Of a DNA stretch of 13,812 nucleotides, positions 6,956-13,772 are shown piece by piece. The notes under the pieces were generated by a model. The model saw nothing but the letters and a program-made list of their open reading frames with translations. It made no database searches and had not been told where the DNA came from. This DNA comes from Alphaproteobacteria bacterium UBA2784. Lineage in GTDB: Bacteria > Pseudomonadota > Alphaproteobacteria > Micropepsales > Micropepsaceae. The stretch lies in the NCBI GenBank assembly GCA_002352285.1, contig DEIC01000118.1, positions 30,809 to 44,620 on the forward strand, in the 5' to 3' direction. Numbering within the stretch: position 1 is the stretch's first letter; each line of letters begins with the position of its first letter. The position numbers and the translations under genes were made by a program.

Positions 6956-8227
6956 ATGATGCGCTTCATCCGCCTTGCCTTTACGCTTTCAGCCTTGGGC
7001 ATCAGCTTTTTGCTGGCAACGCCTGCTCGGGCCGATCAGTGCCCCTATGATGCGCAGGGTGTGGTGGCGGGAGATGGTGAGGCGCTGGTCTGCGCCTGCC
7101 CCGCCAATGACAGCACCGGCGCCGTCTATGGCACCGGGCGGTACACGCGTGATTCAAAAATCTGCACCGCCGCACTTCACGCAGGCGCCATCACGCCGGC
7201 GGGCGGGGATGTGCAGGTCTATCTGGGTGGCGAATGCGCCGACTTCAAATCATCGACGCAGAACGGCGTCACATCCAGCAACTGGACATCCTATCCCGGC
7301 ACGTTTGCTTTCAGCTTCCCGCTTCCTGAGTGTGGCCTTTCAAGCACGATGGCCCCGCCCGCTGATGGCGTCACGTGGTGCCCGGAAAATGCAACCGGCG
7401 TCGCCTCTACCCCTGCTGAGGGCATGACCTGCGCATGTGCTGCGGGCGTCAATCTTTCGGGCGCGGTTTATGGCAGCGGTCGCTATACGGATGATTCCAA
7501 ACTGTGCACGGCAGCGGTTCATGCCGGTGTTCTGGATGCAGCGCAGGGTGGCAACATCACCTTCTTCCTGGGTGAAGGCTGCGCCAGTTTCGAGGGCACC
7601 GTGGCCAATGGCGTGAGCAGCATTGCGTGGGCCAGCTATCCGCGCAGCTTCGGTTTTGCCGCAAGCCTGCCTGCCTGCGCTGCTGCCAGCACGCCAAGCG
7701 TTGTGGGTTCAACCACGCCGACAGCACCCGCTGCCGATGCTCCGCCCGCGCCCGGCGCAGAGGACGGACCCGCGCAGTGGCAGGTTCGCGCTGATCTTTA
7801 TGCCTCGGTCCTTCCCGAGCCTCTGGCGGGATGGGATGCAACGCCGCGCACCGGCATGTGGGAAAATTCGGCCATGACCGGCCGCCATGTTTCCGGCATG
7901 CGCACCTACAAACACGGCAATACGCTGCAGGCCGATATCTTTGTGTCAATCTTCAATGCGCCCGATGGCACGCCGCACGAGACGACAGAGCGCATGTGGA
8001 CGGATGAGGCCTATCGCACCTCGCGCACGGCGGTCATGGGCGAGGTGGCGGGCCGCCCGGCCCTGATCCAGACCGAGAACGGCGATGAGCGCATCATCTT
8101 CCGCACGGATTCTGGCCTGTTTGTTGTGGTGAGCCGTCTGGCCAGCCATTCCACCACCCGCGCCGACATCGACGCCTATATTGCGCTGCTCGACTGGGCG
8201 AAGATTGAAGCATTGCCGATGCGGTGA
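6956..8227 (+). CDS. Secreted protein with two tandem LCCL domains and a novel C-terminal domain
   Basis: The 423-residue product has a Sec signal peptide (residues 1-27, ending TPARA-DQ), then two LCCL domains at about 29-126 and 142-241. LCCL is named after Limulus factor C, Coch-5b2 and Lgl1. Both repeats carry its core: GAVYGTGRYTRDSKICTAA plus LHAG in the first, and GAVYGSGRYTDDSKLCTAA plus VHAG in the second. Each also has a GG-x-V/I-x-x-x-LG-x-x-C segment and paired Cys suited to disulfides. A Pro/Ala linker (243-272) leads to an unrecognised domain of about 150 residues (275-423), opening QWQVRADLYASVLPEP. LCCL domains are thought to bind lipids or polysaccharides, so a cell-surface or periplasmic binding role is inferred. 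The ATG at 6959 is an alternative start. Confidence 0.9.
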   Translation: MMRFIRLAFTLSALGISFLLATPARADQCPYDAQGVVAGDGEALVCACPANDSTGAVYGTGRYTRDSKICTAALHAGAITPAGGDVQVYLGGECADFKSSTQNGVTSSNWTSYPGTFAFSFPLPECGLSSTMAPPADGVTWCPENATGVASTPAEGMTCACAAGVNLSGAVYGSGRYTDDSKLCTAAVHAGVLDAAQGGNITFFLGEGCASFEGTVANGVSSIAWASYPRSFGFAASLPACAAASTPSVVGSTTPTAPAADAPPAPGAEDGPAQWQVRADLYASVLPEPLAGWDATPRTGMWENSAMTGRHVSGMRTYKHGNTLQADIFVSIFNAPDGTPHETTERMWTDEAYRTSRTAVMGEVAGRPALIQTENGDERIIFRTDSGLFVVVSRLASHSTTRADIDAYIALLDWAKIEALPMR

Positions 8228-8252
8228 GGGGGGCTGGGCTCGGCACCTCACC
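8223..8252. terminator. Inverted repeat across two convergent stop codons, possible bidirectional terminator
   Basis: GGTGAGG at 8223-8229 is exactly complementary to CCTCACC at 8246-8252, giving a 7-bp stem with a 16-base loop. It covers the TGA of the LCCL gene and the stop of the convergent flavoprotein gene. There is no T-run on either side, so it is not a classical intrinsic terminator. Confidence 0.35.
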
Positions 8253-9654
8253 CCACCTGCTTCACCAGCTTCTGCAGATTGGCGATGGCCGGCATGATGG
8301 CGGCGCTTACGCGCGCGAGGATTGCCTGCTTTTCCGCGTCGTCTTCGGGCACCAGCGACACCAGCTTGCCCGCCGGATTGAGGCGGCAGGCGTTCTGCCA
8401 CGCCATCAAGGCGGGATGGGAAAGGGCCGCTCCCTCGCTCATCAGATTGCCCAGAAGCGTTGCAGGCCAGTCTTCCATCCGGTCGGGAAACGGCACGGCA
8501 GGGCACAGGCGGTTTTTTTCTGCGTCATCCTTGCCATGCGCCTCAACCCACGCGGCCATGGCGCCGCTCAAGACCACATTGGGAACGCGCACCATCTGGA
8601 GCAGAATGCGATTATCGCTGAACACGGGTTCCGGCGCGCGCCGCGTGAAAGCAGTGGCGGTGCAGTTCACATAGATCGGGTTGCCGCCAATTTCGTGGAC
8701 GCCCGCATCAAACACCAGTCCATGGCGCGTAATCTCGCGCACATGGCCCTTGCGGAGCACGTTCTTCACACGGCGCAGCAATGCCACCTCACCCTCTGAA
8801 ATGGTGGGGTAATGGAACATGTCGGCGCGCACGGAGGGATCAACGCGCAGGAAAATACCCTCGCGCTCCAGTGTCAGGAAAATTTCCTCTGCCGTGCGGG
8901 CGGTGGCGGCGGCCTCCAGCATCGTTGTAAAGCCGCCCAGCGTTTGCACGAAAAACTCCATGCCGGGCTGGGTGTGCTTGCGGTTCCACAGCCATGTTTC
9001 GCGCGGCTTGACCCAGATGATGTCATCGGGCGATGCACCCGCCTGCAAAAGGAACACGATGGTGTCCATCGACGTTTTGCCCGCACCGATCACGACGAAG
9101 GGGCGCGGCGCGGGGCTTTCGTGCATCCACAACGCAGGCAGGGCATTGGGCGGTACAAGCTCAACACCTTGCGCCACCTTGAAGGCAGGCCGTTGCGTTG
9201 AGGGCACCACGGTGCCGATGAAGGTTGCATCGACCAGACGCTTTCGCACCTGCACGCGCGTTTCCTTCCCCGACAGGATCGAGACGATGCGGCCATCGCC
9301 CTCATACGTGCTCATCGGGTGATAGGTGACGCGGCCAGACGGCAGAAAATGCTGTTGCATGACGGCGTTGAAATAGGCCGTTACCTCTGGCCCGGTGGCA
9401 AGTTCGTACAGGCCCGCATTGGGGCCATGCGCATCAATCGTGCCGCTGCCCAGCGCGCGCGACGCCACGCCATAAGTCGCCGATGGCTGATGCAGTGCCA
9501 CAAACGGATAGGCATCATTCCAGTGACCGCCGGGGCGCGCGTGACGATCCACAATCGTAATGTGCGCGCCGGTTTCGGCCAGCAGCGTATCGGCAAAGGC
9601 CATGCCCAGCGCGCCCGCGCCAATGACGAGGTAATCGGTAGTGATCGTGGTCAT
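8248..9654 (-). CDS. FAD/NAD(P)-binding oxidoreductase, flavin monooxygenase-like
   Basis: This 468-residue protein has an N-terminal Rossmann FAD-binding motif, VIGAGALG (Gly12, Gly14, Gly17), with the acidic strand end IVDRH (Asp36) and PGGHWNDAYPFV just after. That arrangement is like flavin monooxygenases. A second dinucleotide motif, FVVIGAGKTSMD (186-197), would bind NAD(P)H. The C-terminal third is not diagnostic, and the substrate cannot be read from the sequence. No signal peptide or membrane segment is seen, so it is probably cytoplasmic. The ATG at 9654 has no strong Shine-Dalgarno sequence. It lies last in a run of minus-strand genes, 86 bases after the Tat-VOC gene, and converges on the LCCL gene with 20 bases between stops. 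Confidence 0.85.
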   Translation of the reverse strand: MTTITTDYLVIGAGALGMAFADTLLAETGAHITIVDRHARPGGHWNDAYPFVALHQPSATYGVASRALGSGTIDAHGPNAGLYELATGPEVTAYFNAVMQQHFLPSGRVTYHPMSTYEGDGRIVSILSGKETRVQVRKRLVDATFIGTVVPSTQRPAFKVAQGVELVPPNALPALWMHESPAPRPFVVIGAGKTSMDTIVFLLQAGASPDDIIWVKPRETWLWNRKHTQPGMEFFVQTLGGFTTMLEAAATARTAEEIFLTLEREGIFLRVDPSVRADMFHYPTISEGEVALLRRVKNVLRKGHVREITRHGLVFDAGVHEIGGNPIYVNCTATAFTRRAPEPVFSDNRILLQMVRVPNVVLSGAMAAWVEAHGKDDAEKNRLCPAVPFPDRMEDWPATLLGNLMSEGAALSHPALMAWQNACRLNPAGKLVSLVPEDDAEKQAILARVSAAIMPAIANLQKLVKQVG

Positions 9655-9740
9655 TTGGCACCGGTTGCACGCGAGATGTATGCGGCACTCAAGCTAGCGC
9701 GTCTGCCACGCGCGGCAAGGGGGAAGGCGCGACCTGCGCT

Positions 9741-10223
9741 TCACATCGGCTGCCAGAGTTCGATCGGGTTGCCTTCGGGATCGTGGATGCGCGCAAAGCG
9801 GCCATAGGGATAGGGTGTGGGGTCTGGCAGCACATTGATACCGTCAGCCACTAGCTGGGCAATCATCGCATCCATGTCGCGCACGCGAAAATTCAGCATG
9901 AACTGTTTTTCGGAATTGCCGAAATAGTCCGTATCTGCGGCGAAGGGTGAGAACACGGTCGGCCCCTCCAGCGTGTGCCAGGGTTCCTCGCCCTCCACCT
10001 GCGGTGCGGGATCAATGCCCAGATGCTTGCGATACCATTGCGCCAGAGCCGCCGGGTCTTTCGCGCGGAAGAAGAAGCCGCCAAAGCCCAGCACGCGCTC
10101 GCGCGCCACCTGCGATTCAACCGGGGCAGCGGCGGGCACATCCGCCAGCACGTTGGTGGCCACAGCCAAGGGTGTTGCGGCAATGACACCAATCAGTGTG
10201 CGGCGGGAAATGTCGTCGGCCAT
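9741..10223 (-). CDS. Glyoxalase-fold (VOC) protein with a Tat signal
   Basis: This is a 160-residue vicinal-oxygen-chelate superfamily protein. The VOC fold is shown by FGGFFFRAKDPAALAQWYRKHLG (residues 47-69, read in two halves), MLNFRVRDMDAMIAQL, and the ending IHDPEGNPIELWQPM with its conserved metal-ligand Glu. The usual first-strand His is replaced in GFGGFFF, so metal binding may be altered. Unusually for the family, it begins with SRRTLIGVIAATPLAVA, a twin-arginine signal with an Ala-rich cleavage region near residue 28, implying export as a folded protein. GGAGA seven bases before the ATG supports this start. The substrate is unknown. It lies between the flavoprotein and a second VOC gene, with 49 bases to the latter. 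Confidence 0.85.
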   Translation of the reverse strand: MADDISRRTLIGVIAATPLAVATNVLADVPAAAPVESQVARERVLGFGGFFFRAKDPAALAQWYRKHLGIDPAPQVEGEEPWHTLEGPTVFSPFAADTDYFGNSEKQFMLNFRVRDMDAMIAQLVADGINVLPDPTPYPYGRFARIHDPEGNPIELWQPM

Positions 10224-10230
10224 GCAGTCA

Positions 10231-10235
10231 TCTCC
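10231..10235 (-). promoter_or_regulatory. Ribosome binding site of the Tat-VOC gene
   Basis: On the minus strand this reads GGAGA, seven bases before the ATG at 10223. It supports the start that includes the twin-arginine signal, which matters for the claim of export. Confidence 0.6.
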
Positions 10236-10272
10236 ATTTCAATCGGAACGCCGGTTACTTGCCGCCTGCAGA

Positions 10273-10755
10273 TTACTTGCCGCGCCGCGCCGCCTCAATC
10301 GCGGCGACGTCGATTTTGGTCATCTGCATCATCGCCTCAAAAACGCGCCTGGCCTCGGCACCGCCTGCCGCCATGCCCTCTGTCAGCACGCGCGGGGTGA
10401 TCTGCCACGAGATGCCCCATCTGTCCTTGCACCAGCCGCAGGCGCTGGGTGTGCCGCCATTGCCGATGATCGCGTTCCACAGCCGGTCGGTTTCGGCCTG
10501 GTCGTCGGTTGCGATCTGGAACGAAAAGGCCTCGCTGTGTTTGAACACAGGCCCGCCATTCAATCCGATGCAGGGAATGCCCGCGACGGTGAACTCCACC
10601 GTCAGCACGTCGCCCGCCTTGCCTGATGGATAGTCGCCGGGCGCACGATGCACCGCGCCCATCGCGCTTTGGGGAAATGTTCCCGCATAAAAGCGCGCGG
10701 CCTCCTCTGCGTCCTTGTCGAACCAGAGGCAGACGATGTTTTTCGGGATCGCCAT
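10273..10755 (-). CDS. PhnB-like VOC family protein
   Basis: This 160-residue protein belongs to the PhnB / '3-demethylubiquinone-9 3-methyltransferase' branch of the VOC superfamily, a historical misnomer for proteins that are not methyltransferases. Features are IVCLWFDKDAEEAARFYAGTFP at 7-28 (read as two blocks), the central FTVAGIPCIGLNGGP and FKHSEAFSFQI, the CGWCKDRWGISWQITP block, and a terminal alpha-helical tail. It is cytoplasmic by lack of a signal. The substrate is unknown. The ATG at 10755 is preceded by AAAGG about nine bases upstream. It lies 39 bases after the SnoaL-like gene and 49 before the Tat-VOC gene, so all three may be co-transcribed. Confidence 0.9.
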   Translation of the reverse strand: MAIPKNIVCLWFDKDAEEAARFYAGTFPQSAMGAVHRAPGDYPSGKAGDVLTVEFTVAGIPCIGLNGGPVFKHSEAFSFQIATDDQAETDRLWNAIIGNGGTPSACGWCKDRWGISWQITPRVLTEGMAAGGAEARRVFEAMMQMTKIDVAAIEAARRGK

Positions 10756-10794
10756 GTAGGATGCCTTTGCTGCGTGTTGCGTGCAGGCAGGCTC

Positions 10795-11226
10795 TCACGC
10801 CAATCCGAGCGCGCGCAAGACGGCGTTGGGATCATAATAAGGCCGCTCGCAGATGATCCTGTCGCTACCGGGGGCGAACTCAAAACTTGCCGCCATGCGC
10901 ACGCGGAATGATTTGCCGGTCGGCGCAATTGTTTTGCCGTTGAGCGTCAGTGGCCCCTTATGCGTGCCCGTCAACCAGAACTCCACCAGCACCGTGTCGC
11001 CGTCATGCGCGATGGCGATGATCTCGTTACCCTGATCGGGAAAGGGCAGGCGAGAGAGATGGAAATATTTCCGTACCGCCTCCTCGCCATCAAACACGGC
11101 GCCGGGGCCCAACAGCTCGTAACGCGGATGGGCAAACGTTGCGATCACACCATCCCAGTCATGCACGATCTCCAGCGCCATGTGGCGCCTGACGGTTTCA
11201 ATGCGGGCGGTGGGGAGGGTGGGCAT
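10795..11226 (-). CDS. SnoaL-like / NTF2-fold protein
   Basis: The 143-residue product looks like a SnoaL-like (ester cyclase-type) member of the NTF2 fold. It has an N-terminal helix, HDWDGVIATFAHPRYELLG, the GEEAVRKYF helix, DTVLVEFWLTGTHKGPL, and a terminal RVRMAASFEF...IICERPYYD pattern. Such proteins form a cone-shaped pocket used as an enzyme active site or ligand-binding site. No specific substrate can be assigned. AGGA about six bases before the ATG at 11226 favours this start. A longer in-frame start at 11277 would overlap hepT and add a Pro-rich leader. The gene begins 19 bases after the hepT stop on the same strand. Confidence 0.78.
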   Translation of the reverse strand: MPTLPTARIETVRRHMALEIVHDWDGVIATFAHPRYELLGPGAVFDGEEAVRKYFHLSRLPFPDQGNEIIAIAHDGDTVLVEFWLTGTHKGPLTLNGKTIAPTGKSFRVRMAASFEFAPGSDRIICERPYYDPNAVLRALGLA

Positions 11227-11245
11227 GGCAATCCTATCGGGTGGA

Positions 11246-11611
11246 TCAGGCGCTTTCTTCAGGCGAGTCAGCGTCAAGGAGGCGAGTCAGCGCCGCATCC
11301 AATTCAGGCAAATCGCGCCGAATTGTCAGGATGACCCGATCATCAAGAACATCATCATAGGTGTGCGCGAGAATGTTGCGAAAGCCTGCGATCATGCGAA
11401 CCGGGATGCCGAACTGTGCAAGAACACCGGTTGGGATGTCACGCAACGCTGCATCAATGGCCATGAAGGCGCGTTCGATCGCATAGCGTGTCTTGCGGTC
11501 AGACTTGAGCGCGGACAGATCAAGACCCTGCGCCCACTCCATAATGAGGCGCACATTTTCCTGCGCTTCCAGCGCGGCAAGTGCGACCCTGCCCTTCTTC
11601 TCAGAATGCAC
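11246..11611 (-). CDS. hepT: HepT-type toxin (HEPN RNase)
   Basis: HepT is the HEPN ribonuclease toxin of the MntA-HepT (type VII) toxin-antitoxin system. The 121-residue helical protein carries the catalytic R-x4-H-x-Y motif intact as RNILAHTY (Arg78, His83, Tyr85). In characterised pairs the Tyr is the residue AMPylated by MntA to silence the toxin. I chose the GTG at 11611 (MHSEKKGRVALAAL), which matches the usual N-terminus and overlaps mntA by 11 bases; a TTG at 11635 would give 8 more residues. Neither has a strong Shine-Dalgarno sequence, so translation probably depends on coupling to mntA. The gene ends 19 bases before the SnoaL-like gene. Confidence 0.88.
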   Translation of the reverse strand: MHSEKKGRVALAALEAQENVRLIMEWAQGLDLSALKSDRKTRYAIERAFMAIDAALRDIPTGVLAQFGIPVRMIAGFRNILAHTYDDVLDDRVILTIRRDLPELDAALTRLLDADSPEESA

Positions 11612-11924
11612 TGACCAACTGGTCCGAGGTGGCAATGTGCGCCAGGCGGCGGCCCGGCTTCATCGCGTCGTTGCGCACCACGAGGTCAACCGGCCGACCC
11701 AAAATCTCGCACAGCTCGGTTGCGATGCCGCCGACCTCAAACGCGCTGAAGAGCTGCGTGCGCCCAGTTGGTCCCTCGTCCAGCTCCACCATGATGTCGA
11801 TGTCGCTCGATGGGCCAGCTGCGTCTTTGGCCACAGAGCCAAACAGCCATGCGTGCACAACGCCCAAGGCCTCAAGGTCCTTGCGGCGGGCCTGCAACCG
11901 CCTGATGGCATCTTCCCTGCGCAT
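11601..11924 (-). CDS. mntA: MntA-type nucleotidyltransferase antitoxin
   Basis: This 107-residue protein is a minimal nucleotidyltransferase of the kind that pairs with HepT and neutralises it by AMPylation. The GS-x10-DxD signature is complete: Gly29-Ser30 in WLFGSVAKD and Asp41/Asp43 in SSDIDIMVEL. A third acidic residue, Asp80 in RPVDLVV, completes the metal site. No key residue is missing, so it should be active. The gene precedes hepT and overlaps it by 11 bases, the common order. The ATG at 11924 has a C-rich leader with no clear Shine-Dalgarno sequence. It lies 116 bases downstream of the ATPase-DUF4435 gene on the same strand. Confidence 0.9.
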   Translation of the reverse strand: MRREDAIRRLQARRKDLEALGVVHAWLFGSVAKDAAGPSSDIDIMVELDEGPTGRTQLFSAFEVGGIATELCEILGRPVDLVVRNDAMKPGRRLAHIATSDQLVSAF

Positions 11925-12040
11925 GGGGGAAGTCTAGCAAGGAAGGGACAATGCGAAAATCAGGAAAACTGGCGCGCCGGACAGGATGAAACTGGGCACC
12001 GCTATCTCATTGTGGGGTCTATATAATTTCTGTCAGCGCT
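11925..12040. other. Intergenic region between the ATPase gene and mntA
   Basis: These 116 bases hold no gene. They include an AT-rich patch at 12020-12029 that differs from the surrounding GC-rich sequence and could supply a promoter for mntA-hepT. I see no matched -35/-10 pair and no clear terminator for the ATPase gene. Confidence 0.4.
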
Positions 12041-13657
12041 TTAAGCCTGTGATACCTCGATCGGCAGACTGCCAAAAAGCCCGCGCAGAAAAACAAGCGC
12101 GTCAGCACTGTCCTGCAACACTGTCCTGACGGCGGCCTCATAGTCCGCCCTTGATATGCCGATGCTATCCACGATTCGGGTGAACGCTGCGCTATCGCGC
12201 AAAGGGTAGCGCTGGAGCAGACCGTCATAGTCATTCGCCGTGGCCAACGCGTCGAACCGCTGTTCCTCGGCAGACCGAAGGGCGTATGCGTCCACCCGGA
12301 TGATGATCTCCGGCTTGGTCCTTACGTCATAACGGCTTGGCAACGCGTCGAAGATCTCCCGGCGCACAAGCCGCTCCGCCGACTTCAGGATCATATGAGC
12401 GCGGTTTTCAACTGCGGCAGCGATAGCAGCCTGAATTGCGTTGCCCGAGAGCGTTTGCGCGTTTCCACCGGTCATGGACGCTTTCCGCTGCGCAACCAGT
12501 TCGATCATGCGCTGGTGAAAGTACAGGGATTCGACCGAATAATGCGTGAGGGCGAACACGCCTAACGCCTTGAGGCGTGCAATGTCGTCCGCTTGCCGCT
12601 GGTCGTTATCGACAATGCCCCATGCTTTGACCCAGTGCATTCCTTCCGCTTCGCGCAATCCACGGATGGCATGTTCCACATCGCGACAATTGTCTTTCGG
12701 GATCACTGATACTTGGGGGAACAACAGGCTGTAGAGCGGTGCGTCCAAGCTCTTTTCCGTGCCTTCGACAAATATGATCCTGTGACGCGCGCCCAGAATG
12801 TCACGCTTAAGTTCGTCGTCAATGGGGGCATTGGGCGCAAGAAAGTCAGCTTTCCAACCGGTCGGCCTAGGACCCTCATATTTGCAGGATCGCACTAGCA
12901 GTGTTTGTGCCCCCGGATTGTCCACCGGCAACATGACTTCATGGGTCGATACGACGAAAGCGCAATCGCCGCGCTTTGCAAAAAGCAGCGACAGAAGTGG
13001 GGAAATGATGGATCGGTGAAGGTGGCGTTCGGGCTCATCAATAATCACAAGGCTTCCGGGGGCGGCGGTCAGAACGTCGGCGGCAATCAGGAAAGCGTTC
13101 CGTTCGCCGTCAGAAAGTTCCGCCACGCTATAGGGCGCGCTGCCTTCTCGGCGCGCGACCACTTTCTGCCTTTCCTCAAGGCTGATTTCGATGGGGATAT
13201 TCGACAGGCGCATCATCTCATTGATCACCTGTATCGGCGCGGGGGTCTTGGCCTTTTCCTTTGCGCCCGCAATGTCGTCCGTGCGGACGAGCGCGGCTAT
13301 CGCCCGTTCCAGCATCGTATCGGCATCAATTAGGTCGTAGATCGCAAGCCCGGTTCTCTCCGACGCGTAGTCCTGTCTGAACCGGGACTGCTCTTGCTGG
13401 TCGCGTGACCGGATGTTGCGCTCAAGGTCGTCACGGGAGCGCGGTGTCATATCCAGCGAGTTGGAGGTGAACCAGGTCTGCCGGTGCGCCGAGATGCGTT
13501 TGGCATTCTTGCTGTGCTTCTGGAATATACGAGACACCAGACTCGATTTTCCGGTGCCATTTGCGCCAAGGATGAAAAGTATTGCCCCGACATTCAGCGT
13601 GTAGCTGACGGACTGCCCCGCTTCGTTGGGAAATTCGACTTCAAACGATTCCAGCAT
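12041..13657 (-). CDS. ABC-type ATPase with DUF4435 (TOPRIM-like) region, probable defence protein
   Basis: This 538-residue protein has an N-terminal ATPase domain of the SMC/OLD type. It has Walker A GANGTGKSS (31-39), an ABC signature LSDGER (181-186), Walker B LVIIDEPE (203-210) and the switch His239 in STHE. A region like DUF4435 follows from about 290: IIFVEGTEKSLDAPLY with Glu299, then AWGIVDNDQR with Asp350 and Asp352, and HYSVESLY. These acidic residues fit a TOPRIM-like metal site. The C-terminal part (about 390-538) is unassigned. OLD-like proteins with this layout act as nucleases in anti-phage defence, so that role is inferred here, helped by the adjacent mntA-hepT. AAGGA before the ATG at 13657 decides against a TTG at 13672. 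Confidence 0.85.
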   Translation of the reverse strand: MLESFEVEFPNEAGQSVSYTLNVGAILFILGANGTGKSSLVSRIFQKHSKNAKRISAHRQTWFTSNSLDMTPRSRDDLERNIRSRDQQEQSRFRQDYASERTGLAIYDLIDADTMLERAIAALVRTDDIAGAKEKAKTPAPIQVINEMMRLSNIPIEISLEERQKVVARREGSAPYSVAELSDGERNAFLIAADVLTAAPGSLVIIDEPERHLHRSIISPLLSLLFAKRGDCAFVVSTHEVMLPVDNPGAQTLLVRSCKYEGPRPTGWKADFLAPNAPIDDELKRDILGARHRIIFVEGTEKSLDAPLYSLLFPQVSVIPKDNCRDVEHAIRGLREAEGMHWVKAWGIVDNDQRQADDIARLKALGVFALTHYSVESLYFHQRMIELVAQRKASMTGGNAQTLSGNAIQAAIAAAVENRAHMILKSAERLVRREIFDALPSRYDVRTKPEIIIRVDAYALRSAEEQRFDALATANDYDGLLQRYPLRDSAAFTRIVDSIGISRADYEAAVRTVLQDSADALVFLRGLFGSLPIEVSQA

Positions 13658-13772
13658 ACTTTCCTTTATCAACCAGCAACTCTCTCAGTCGATTTACCGG
13701 TCGAACTTTATCACGTTTCATCAGCGGCTTTAGCAACGGTTCTACATTCTGTCCGGTGCCACGAAGGTGATG
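13641..13772 (-). pseudogene. Short open frame overlapping the ATPase start; possible frameshifted gene end
   Basis: On the minus strand, a stop-free frame from 13772 to a TGA at 13641 encodes 43 residues with a protein-like makeup (for example LLKPLMKRDKVRPVNRLREL). It overlaps the ATPase start by 17 bases, as a coupled upstream gene would. No good start precedes it: two stops lie just upstream in frame, and the best internal start, the ATG at 13721, gives only 26 residues. It could be the displaced 3' end of the gene entering from the right edge, a small coupled peptide, or chance. I do not recognise a family. Confidence 0.3.
13662..13666 (-). promoter_or_regulatory. Ribosome binding site of the ATPase-DUF4435 gene
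   Basis: On the minus strand this reads AAGGA, four bases before the ATG at 13657. It supports that start over the TTG at 13672, which lies upstream of this site. Confidence 0.65.

Noticed and set aside
7946..8506. Minus-strand frame crossing the LCCL gene end and the flavoprotein end
   Set aside because: Arg/Gly-rich composition without motifs, overlapping two supported genes.
8224..8799. Plus-strand frame opposite the flavoprotein gene
   Set aside because: His/Arg-rich shadow frame of a gene with two clear dinucleotide-binding motifs.
12022..12027. Perfect TATAAT on the plus strand
   Set aside because: No -35 element at 16-18 bases upstream and no plus-strand gene follows; the region is coded on the minus strand.
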